Source: JASEJA01 sp038872535 | Lineage (GTDB): Archaea > Thermoproteota > Bathyarchaeia > Bathyarchaeales > Bathycorpusculaceae | Direction of reading: 5' to 3' | Length of the DNA: 10,288 bases | Assembly (NCBI GenBank): GCA_038872535.1 | Contig: JAVZJY010000042.1 | Location: 1 to 10,288, forward strand | In this document: positions 1 through 4,990 of the stretch, piece after piece | Layout of the letters: each line of letters begins with the position of its first letter | Numbering within the stretch: the stretch's first letter is position 1 | Program-made: the position numbers and the translations under genes | The notes under the pieces: generated by a model | What the model was told of the DNA's origin: nothing | Database searches by the model: none | The model's input: only the letters and a program-made list of their open reading frames with translations

Positions 1-1
1 C

Positions 2-262
2 TCTGTGCGAACAGACATTAAAACTGGAGAAAACGCTTCTACTGAAAGATTCGCCCATTACATGCCCGACGTAATAGACTTCATTAGGCGATGCGATACG
101 GAAGAACAAGCAAAAGAGATAATAGATTACATGGAGAAGAGGGGCGAAATAGAAAAACAATACGCCAAAAAACTGAGACGACAGCTAAGAGAGAAAGGCG
201 TAAGAAGTTTTGGACCCAAAAAAGAGGAAAACTACTACTTCAAACATGGTGAACAACGATAA
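2..262 (+). CDS. Small conserved archaeal protein, possibly DUF2095-like; may be cut by the window edge
   Basis: The frame is open from the first bases of the window to a TAA at 260-262. A GTG at 5 could start an 85-residue protein. Only four bases lie upstream, so no ribosome binding site can be checked, and the valine may be internal with the true start off the left edge. The protein is highly charged and apparently all-helical. It has no membrane span and no metal-binding cluster (one Cys). A central helix-rich segment with an 'FIRRCDTEEQA' motif is followed by a 'KLRRQLREKGVRSFG' segment and a short tyrosine-rich tail. From memory this resembles the C-terminal part of the archaeal DUF2095 family, of unknown function; I am not certain of the family. 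It stops only 4 bp before the convergent stop codon of the radical SAM gene. The function is unknown. Confidence 0.72.
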   Translation, partial: SVRTDIKTGENASTERFAHYMPDVIDFIRRCDTEEQAKEIIDYMEKRGEIEKQYAKKLRRQLREKGVRSFGPKKEENYYFKHGEQR

Positions 263-266
263 CCCT

Positions 267-1037
267 TCAAACTTCTTCTGGTGGAACGTTATCCGGCGTG
301 TAAGCAGTATAATATTTTAGTTTATGCAGACGCACTCTTCTGATTACGTGAGGATATAGAATTAACTCTTCAATTTCTAATTCTTCAGCCACATTTGAAC
401 TGATTTGTTTAAGTCTTTGTATTAAGCGTTGGAGATTTTTCTTCGGCGAGAATGATGCCATAACTGAAGGGTGGCAACTAACTCTTGCATCCGTTAGCTT
501 TTGCAAGGCTTTTAACTGTAATTTGAATCCTTCGGGTTTGGCACCAGTCAGCATGGCAAACTCTTCTTCATTGCATCCCTTTAACGAAACTCTCACGTGA
601 ACAAAATCATATTTTGAAAGGCTTGCGGAATACTTTTCATCATATGCTATGAGCACTCCATTAGTTTCCAGTATAAAACGGAAACCCTTACCTCTAAGAG
701 CATCAAGAAACTGAAGTAAATGCTGTTTTCCTAATGTAGGTTCTCCACCGCTAACCCTCAATAGATTCAATCTGTACTTCTGGGCTAAGGTAACCAAATT
801 GTCTGCGATTTTTGTCGGTGAGTAGAATCTTCCAACGTCGGATGGATGAAACATTATCTTGTCTTGCACCCAACAAAACTTGCATAATAAACCACAACCA
901 ACACAGTCAGCCGTGACTATTCCGCCATACCACCTTGCTGGTCTGATACGATAGTACTTCTTCTCTTGACCATGCAAACCGTCTTGAGTTACTATTTTTT
1001 CAATGGCTAAATGCCTTTTAATAGGGTCGTATAGCAA
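267..1037 (-). CDS. Radical SAM protein (archaeal PflA/MoaA-like Fe-S oxidoreductase)
   Basis: This is a 256-residue radical SAM enzyme. The [4Fe-4S]/SAM motif CX3CX2C is Cys48, Cys52 and Cys55, with an extra Cys45 just before it. The SAM-binding 'SGGEPT' (96-101), 'ETNG' (124-127) and 'RVSLKG' (149-154) match strands of the partial TIM barrel of activase-like radical SAM proteins. The C-terminus has no Cys-rich SPASM or auxiliary cluster domain, so it probably carries one cluster. The barrel is short, as in glycyl-radical-enzyme activases, but no glycyl radical enzyme is nearby. It may belong to the archaeal 'predicted Fe-S oxidoreductase' group (COG5014-like), from memory. The start is TTG at 1037, chosen because a strong GAGGAGGAGG lies 7 nt upstream. 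It is divergent from the ribophorin-like gene and is not in an operon. The substrate cannot be told from sequence. Confidence 0.88.
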   Translation of the reverse strand: MLYDPIKRHLAIEKIVTQDGLHGQEKKYYRIRPARWYGGIVTADCVGCGLLCKFCWVQDKIMFHPSDVGRFYSPTKIADNLVTLAQKYRLNLLRVSGGEPTLGKQHLLQFLDALRGKGFRFILETNGVLIAYDEKYSASLSKYDFVHVRVSLKGCNEEEFAMLTGAKPEGFKLQLKALQKLTDARVSCHPSVMASFSPKKNLQRLIQRLKQISSNVAEELEIEELILYPHVIRRVRLHKLKYYTAYTPDNVPPEEV

Positions 1038-1044
1038 TATTAAG

Positions 1045-1054
1045 CCTCCTCCTC
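1045..1054 (-). promoter_or_regulatory. Strong ribosome binding site for the radical SAM gene
   Basis: Read on the minus strand this is GAGGAGGAGG, a near-ideal anti-16S match, with a 7-nt spacer to the TTG at 1037. It decides the choice of a TTG start for this gene, where no ATG is available. Confidence 0.8.
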
Positions 1055-1133
1055 AACTCAAGCATGCTCTTTCTCTTTATGCACGATGTAAATGCACGTA
1101 GCAAAAGTGATATCATCCGTAAAAGTAAATAAA

Positions 1134-1159
1134 TAGGCTTATTATTAAATAAAAGCCTA
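1134..1159. repeat. Inverted repeat around a TATA-like box
   Basis: The arms TAGGCTT (1134-1140) and AAGCCTA (1153-1159) are perfect 7-bp complements separated by a 12-bp A/T-only spacer that contains the likely TATA box for the downstream plus-strand gene. It could be an operator flanking the promoter or simply chance: a 7-bp pair at some spacing is not rare in AT-rich DNA. Confidence 0.4.
1142..1153 (+). promoter_or_regulatory. Candidate TATA box for the ribophorin-like gene
   Basis: The segment TTATTAAATAAA resembles an archaeal TATA element. It lies about 36-47 bp before the chosen TTG start at 1189, so transcription beginning some 25 bp downstream would give a short leader that still holds the GGAGG at 1177-1181. 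The position and composition fit; there is no experimental support. Confidence 0.4.
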
Positions 1160-1176
1160 AAAACTTGGAACATTGC

Positions 1177-1181
1177 GGAGG
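1177..1181 (+). promoter_or_regulatory. Ribosome binding site that sets the start of the ribophorin-like gene
   Basis: GGAGG with a 7-nt spacer to TTG at 1189. The earlier in-frame TTG at 1165 has no such site and would add eight polar residues in front of a signal peptide. Starting at 1189 gives a classic n-region of Met-Lys-Lys followed by a hydrophobic core. Confidence 0.75.
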
Positions 1182-1188
1182 AAATCGT

Positions 1189-2928
1189 TTGAAGAAGATA
1201 TCTTCGGCACTTGCGATAACAGCTATTTTAATTTTTATTGCTTTTTTTTCGTTGAACATTAAATTGGCGTTTGCTCAAACTGGTAGCAGTATAGCAGGTG
1301 TCAATCATAGGGTTGAAATTTTGTATAATGGTTATATTTTGATAAATGACACCATCGAATTTGCTGGACAAGCGCCTAACAATTTTCTCATAGGATTTCC
1401 ATATAAATACGGTTCACATATCCTCAAATGTGCAGCCTATGACTCAAATAGCATTTTTCCCGTAAAACTTAACGTGCCCCTAGACAATAAGATTGGATTT
1501 TACGGTGTCGAAGTAAACCTTACACAAGGACCACCGCAAGTATTCACTGTTGTTTTTGTGCTCTCAAATGATCTCTTCACAGTTTCGCAATCGGAATATA
1601 CCTTGGATTTTCCAGCATACCCTGCTTTAACAGAAAACGTAGGCAACTGTAGCGTTGAAATTGTTCTGCCGGATGGTGCAAGTAAGGTATTAGTCATAAA
1701 AGACGATGGGGTTGTCAACGCATCAACTTATTCCAGAGAACTTTCTGCCTTTGTTTATGCGCCTGCAAATGTAACTTTCTCTTATACTGGTGATAAGCTG
1801 CGATTGTTTGATGTAAAAGAGTTGAAACGTGAAGTTAAAATAAGCGGTTTAGGCGAAATAGATGGCGCAGACAGTTATTACATATCAAGCAAATCACCTG
1901 ATAACATAGGCTATGTTGAAGTGGTCTTGCCCCCAAACGCTTCTAATCCAATTGCGGAAGACCAATTTGGAAGGAAAATGCCGGATGTTGGAGTGGTTAA
2001 TGTGGAAAAGAATCTTTATAAAGTCACTTTTTCTTTGCCATTAGAGAGCTATACGTCAACAAGGTTTTCTTTAAAATACTCTTTGCCTAGCCAAGTTTAC
2101 ATTAATGCGCAAGAGGCGGGTTATAGTTTCAATGCTTCATCCCTTTTATTCAAAGATGTAAATTGTTACGTCGAGGTTGCTTCGGTAAGTCTTACATTGC
2201 CAGAAGGTGCAAGAATCTTAAATTCTGAAAATATCTTAATTGGTAGTTGCTGCTACATATCAAGAAGCGTTTTCCAAGAGACTGTGACAACAAATGAACA
2301 AGGCGTTACCTATCTAGAAAGCGTTCTTCCTTCAGAGAATGCTTTGCAAATTCGTTATGAATTTAATCCTTTATGGTTAGCCTTTCGTCCCACGTTGATA
2401 ATGTGGGCTTTGGCAGTCTTCGGATTGGCGGTTGTCGTTGTTTGGAGAAGACCCAAAGCTGCTGTTCGAGTTGCTGCACCTTTGCCCGCTGCAGCTGTAA
2501 GGGTTCGTCCAGAAGACATTAAATCCTTCGTAAACGCTTATGAGGAAAAGAGAAAAATAGTTTCGGATTTAGGGTCCCTTGAAAATAGAGTACGTAGAGG
2601 GAAGATTCCTCGACGTCGGTATAAGGTGCAGAGAAAAACTTTAGAAACACGTCTAAACAGCTTGTCTAAAAGTTTGACAGAATATAAAGAAAGGATGCGT
2701 GCAGCCGGCGGTTTATATGCAGATTTAATGCGGCAGCTTGAGGTTGCAGAAACCGAAATAAATGAGGTTGAAACCAGCAGCAGAAGCATTGAGGCTCGCC
2801 ACAGCCGAGGTGAACTTTCGCTGGAGGCTTACCGAAAACTTCTAGCTGATTATCAACACAGAAAAGAGAAAGCTGAAACCACCATTAACGGAATTCTATT
2901 AAGATTACGTGAAGAAACCACTAGATAA
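1189..2928 (+). CDS. Ribophorin I (OST1)-like secreted, membrane-anchored protein with cytosolic helical domain
   Basis: This 579-residue protein has a signal peptide (1-29, likely cleavage after Ala-Phe-Ala), a beta-rich ectodomain (about 30-395), one membrane span (about 401-419, followed by Arg-Arg) and a charged, helical cytosolic tail (about 440-579). Its order and length follow eukaryotic ribophorin I, the OST1 subunit of oligosaccharyltransferase (about 600 residues), as I recall it. Matching local motifs include 'REVKISGLGEI' (214-224) against the RPN1 'VIEVSHWGNI' region, 'EDQFGRK' (257-263) against 'RDEIGN', 'LTLPEGAR' (335-342) against 'IILPEGAK', 'QIRYEF' (387-392) against 'VVHYTF' just before the span, and 'KTLETRLNSL' (483-492) against 'KSLETEHKAL' in the tail. 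In eukaryotes this subunit sits near STT3 and the translocon. No STT3/AglB gene is in this window. The ectodomain has seven N-X-S/T sequons. The start is TTG 1189, set by GGAGG. Homology is inferred by eye; an unrelated adhesin-like protein is the alternative. Confidence 0.72.
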   Translation: MKKISSALAITAILIFIAFFSLNIKLAFAQTGSSIAGVNHRVEILYNGYILINDTIEFAGQAPNNFLIGFPYKYGSHILKCAAYDSNSIFPVKLNVPLDNKIGFYGVEVNLTQGPPQVFTVVFVLSNDLFTVSQSEYTLDFPAYPALTENVGNCSVEIVLPDGASKVLVIKDDGVVNASTYSRELSAFVYAPANVTFSYTGDKLRLFDVKELKREVKISGLGEIDGADSYYISSKSPDNIGYVEVVLPPNASNPIAEDQFGRKMPDVGVVNVEKNLYKVTFSLPLESYTSTRFSLKYSLPSQVYINAQEAGYSFNASSLLFKDVNCYVEVASVSLTLPEGARILNSENILIGSCCYISRSVFQETVTTNEQGVTYLESVLPSENALQIRYEFNPLWLAFRPTLIMWALAVFGLAVVVVWRRPKAAVRVAAPLPAAAVRVRPEDIKSFVNAYEEKRKIVSDLGSLENRVRRGKIPRRRYKVQRKTLETRLNSLSKSLTEYKERMRAAGGLYADLMRQLEVAETEINEVETSSRSIEARHSRGELSLEAYRKLLADYQHRKEKAETTINGILLRLREETTR

Positions 2929-2945
2929 CACAAAATGCTTTTATT

Positions 2946-3446
2946 TCAAATGACTTTGAAGGTGGCAAATAAGAAAAGTAAAGTTTGATGGTTACAACAC
3001 CAATCATAAATGCCCAATAATGAATAAATAATTACAAAAACAAAAGGAATGTATATTGTCATTTTTCTTGTTCGTTCTTCCAATCCGTTTCTAAGGTAGC
3101 GATGAATAGCTAAGTAAATAAGAAAACCGACAAATAGAATAGGGACACCAATATATGGTGGGGTAGGTCTTATTGGAATTAAGTAGATTACAAGAATGGC
3201 GGGAGTTATTTGGCTGAAAAACCACCAAGATATTAATTTAAAGAAAAGTCCTAGTTCCCCTCCTCGAAGATGCCCAATTGCCCAAATAGATAGGGATATT
3301 AGAAAGGTTGTAAAAATTGAGGCGAAAAACTGGGCTCCCAAATTACCGAAAAAGGATATTCCAAAAGATAACGAAATAGTTAAGATAGTTAGGGAAAGCT
3401 TGAAAACTTCATCAAGTCGCCGTATTCTTTCTTCAAGGGAATCCAT
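2946..3446 (-). CDS. Small multi-pass membrane protein of unknown function
   Basis: This 166-residue protein begins with a short charged helix (residues 1-15, 'SLEERIRRLDEVFK'). About five hydrophobic spans follow, near 17-36, 39-58, 68-90, 98-116 and 129-147. A positively charged loop (around 115-128) between the last two spans suggests that loop faces the cytosol. The N-terminal amphipathic helix followed by closely paired spans resembles many uncharacterised archaeal membrane proteins, and I see no catalytic motif. The ATG at 3446 has no convincing ribosome binding site, so the message may be leaderless or nearly so. The gene ends 17 bp from the stop of the convergent ribophorin-like gene. 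It is probably monocistronic. A plus-strand reading frame across the same region looks like a shadow. Confidence 0.7.
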   Translation of the reverse strand: MDSLEERIRRLDEVFKLSLTILTISLSFGISFFGNLGAQFFASIFTTFLISLSIWAIGHLRGGELGLFFKLISWWFFSQITPAILVIYLIPIRPTPPYIGVPILFVGFLIYLAIHRYLRNGLEERTRKMTIYIPFVFVIIYSLLGIYDWCCNHQTLLFLFATFKVI

Positions 3447-3493
3447 GCAATGGCGCCAAATCTATTCTGCAGGAGGTAATATTAGAAATTAAC

Positions 3494-3507
3494 TGGGTAT
3501 TTACCCA
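3494..3507. repeat. 14-bp dyad symmetry, possible operator
   Basis: The arms TGGGTA and TACCCA are perfect complements around a TT spacer. It lies 48 bp upstream of the membrane protein ATG and about 190 bp upstream of the ferredoxin. Its shape fits a dimeric repressor site; a single site of this size could also be chance. Confidence 0.35.
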
Positions 3508-3515
3508 AATATTGC

Positions 3516-3534
3516 GGAAGGATATTATCTTTCC
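3516..3534. repeat. 19-bp imperfect palindrome, possible operator
   Basis: GGAAGGATA and TATCTTTCC flank a central T, and eight of nine positions are complementary (the ninth would be a G-U pair in RNA). Its centre is about 25 bp from that of the dyad at 3494-3507, close to two and a half helical turns. It could be a regulator site for the ferredoxin or the membrane protein. Confidence 0.35.
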
Positions 3535-3700
3535 CTTCAAAAGGTTGTGATAACTTTAGAGTAAAAATCTTATAGGAATAATTCTGTGCTTAATCTCAAC
3601 GGTGAGCAGTTGAATGTTACGATTGGTTTAGTTTTATCGCAACTTTTTTATTCTACTGGTTGGCATTCAATGAAAATCTAGCTAGAGAGGAGGAGCACGC

Positions 3701-3883
3701 ATGGTGAAAATAGTAGTTGACAATCATAAATGCACGGGTTGCGGCACCTGCGTAGACACGTGTCCTGTAGGAGTTTACGAAATAAAAGATGGAAAATCTG
3801 TTCCAGTTAAACCTGAAGAATGCTTGGTATGTAGAGCATGCGAAGCTCAATGCCCAGAAAATGCAATACAAGTGATAGAATAA
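3701..3883 (+). CDS. 2[4Fe-4S] ferredoxin
   Basis: This 60-residue clostridial-type ferredoxin is a soluble low-potential electron carrier. Both CX2CX2CX3CP clusters are intact: Cys11, 14, 17 and 21 (then Pro22), and Cys41, 44, 47 and 51 (then Pro52). As in the family, the last Cys of each motif ligates the other cluster. The length is typical, and there is no zinc-binding N-terminal extension like that of thermoacidophile ferredoxins. The ATG at 3701 has a strong GAGGAGGAG (3687-3695) with a 5-nt spacer. The gene stands alone with a long upstream region and converges on the deacetylase operon. Partners cannot be read from context; 2-oxoacid:ferredoxin oxidoreductases and radical SAM enzymes, such as the one at 267-1037, are the usual ones. 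Confidence 0.93.
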   Translation: MVKIVVDNHKCTGCGTCVDTCPVGVYEIKDGKSVPVKPEECLVCRACEAQCPENAIQVIE

Positions 3884-3910
3884 GACATACCTGCTTTCTA
3901 ACATGTTCAT

Positions 3911-3926
3911 TTAAATTTTTTAATTT
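3911..3926 (+). terminator. Oligo-T tract, possible ferredoxin terminator
   Basis: A T-rich run with six consecutive Ts lies about 30 bp after the ferredoxin stop, where archaeal RNA polymerase commonly terminates without a hairpin. It is partly inside the end of the convergent deacetylase gene. The call rests on base composition only. Confidence 0.3.
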
Positions 3927-4984
3927 ATATGCCAAAAGTTTCTCTGAACTTTTTTCACTTCTCTTATGATTTTCTCACTTTTCCTTTCATGATATTTGCT
4001 GGTTGGTAGAACCTTTTCATTTATAATGTAAGGAGATCCGCTCATTTTCGCAACGATTGCCGCAGCTATTTTTCCAACAAACTTGGGATTGTAACCTCCT
4101 TCTAAAACTGATACAAGCTTCCCTCTGCATAGTTTTGATGCCAAGTTAACTGTTGTTTCGTAAATTTCTTGATAACACAACGTTGACAGGGAGAGATTGC
4201 CAATGGGATCTGCGTAGTGTCCGTCTAAACCAGCAGACACAAGCATGAATTGTGGCTTATATTCTCTTATTATTGGCGTAACAATCTCTCTTATAGCTCT
4301 CAAATATACGTGGTCGCCGGTTCGGAATGGAAGTGGAACATTTACATTGTAGCCTAAGCCTTTGCCTTCTCCAATTTCATCTATAAACCCTGTCCCTGGA
4401 AAAATGCGGGGATCTTGGTGCAAACTTATGTATAGGACTTCGTCTGTTCCGTAGAAAATTTCTTGCGTGCCATTTCCATGATGTGCATCTATATCTAAAA
4501 TTAAGATTCTTTTCAGACTGAATTTTTTGAGCAAGTATTTTGCAGCTATGGAAACATTGTTGAATATGCAAAAACCAAAAGCACGAAACCTTTCAGCATG
4601 ATGGCCAGGAGGGCGAACCACAGCAAAAGCATTTTCACACTTGCCCTCCATGACGAGGTTAACTGCCTTCAATGTTCCGCCAACGGCGTAAAGTGCAACC
4701 TCAAAACTTTTCCCTGAAGCAACAGTGTCTTCTGAATCTAAAAGACCCCCTCCAGATTCGCAAACAGCATCAATAAATCTGATGTATTCTATATCGTGAA
4801 CTAATTTAACATTCTCTATGCTGGCTTTTTCCGGTTCCACAAACTGCCAATTTTTGCTTCTGGAGAGTTGTCCTTTCTTCAATTCATTGACTATTGCTTT
4901 AAGGCGTCTTGCCGATTCCGGGTGGCTTCTGCCTGGATTATGCTGGTAGTATTTTGGCGAAAATATAACTGCAGTCTTATGCAT
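3920..4984 (-). CDS. HDAC-family (AcuC / acetylpolyamine amidohydrolase-like) zinc deacetylase
   Basis: This 354-residue cytosolic protein has a full arginase/deacetylase-fold HDAC domain (about 1-315). The N-terminal 'HPES' (21-24), the 'RPPGHH' motif with the tandem catalytic histidines 128-129, the zinc ligands Asp166 and His168 in 'DIDAHHGNG', Asp254 in 'SAGLDGH', and Tyr298 in 'LEGGYN' are all present, so it should be active. It removes acyl groups from amines such as acetyl-lysine or acetylated polyamines; the substrate is not clear from sequence. A basic tail of about 35 residues follows the domain. The gene begins 6 nt after the asparagine-synthetase-like stop, with no strong ribosome binding site of its own. 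It is therefore probably translated by coupling from a shared message and may act on the same compound or pathway. Confidence 0.9.
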   Translation of the reverse strand: MHKTAVIFSPKYYQHNPGRSHPESARRLKAIVNELKKGQLSRSKNWQFVEPEKASIENVKLVHDIEYIRFIDAVCESGGGLLDSEDTVASGKSFEVALYAVGGTLKAVNLVMEGKCENAFAVVRPPGHHAERFRAFGFCIFNNVSIAAKYLLKKFSLKRILILDIDAHHGNGTQEIFYGTDEVLYISLHQDPRIFPGTGFIDEIGEGKGLGYNVNVPLPFRTGDHVYLRAIREIVTPIIREYKPQFMLVSAGLDGHYADPIGNLSLSTLCYQEIYETTVNLASKLCRGKLVSVLEGGYNPKFVGKIAAAIVAKMSGSPYIINEKVLPTSKYHERKSEKIIREVKKVQRNFWHIN

Positions 4985-4990
4985 GTTTCA

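Larger units (their letters stand above)
3447..3700. other. Divergent intergenic region between the membrane protein and ferredoxin genes
   Basis: This 254-bp region carries no credible gene on either strand. It holds two neighbouring dyad symmetries (3494-3507 and 3516-3534), AT-rich patches that could be TATA boxes for the ferredoxin (around 3567-3576 and 3630-3638), a 10-bp palindrome TCTAGCTAGA at 3677-3686, and the ferredoxin ribosome binding site GAGGAGGAG at 3687-3695. It is long for this compact window, which suggests regulated expression of one or both flanking genes. Confidence 0.5.

Noticed and set aside
1165..1188. Upstream TTG start adding eight residues to the ribophorin-like protein
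   Set aside because: There is no ribosome binding site in front of it, and GGAGG at 1177-1181 is placed for the TTG at 1189, which gives a better signal peptide.
3196..3492. 98-codon plus-strand frame across the membrane protein gene
   Set aside because: It is low-complexity and Lys/Ser/Arg-rich, and it is antisense to a frame with clear periodic hydrophobic spans.
3677..3686. Palindrome TCTAGCTAGA before the ferredoxin ribosome binding site
   Set aside because: Ten-base perfect palindromes are expected about ten times per 10 kb by chance, and it has no loop to form an RNA hairpin; noted only within the intergenic entry.
3653..3910. 85-codon minus-strand frame over the ferredoxin
   Set aside because: It is antisense to a ferredoxin with two perfect cluster motifs; its Cys and aromatic content is a shadow of that gene.
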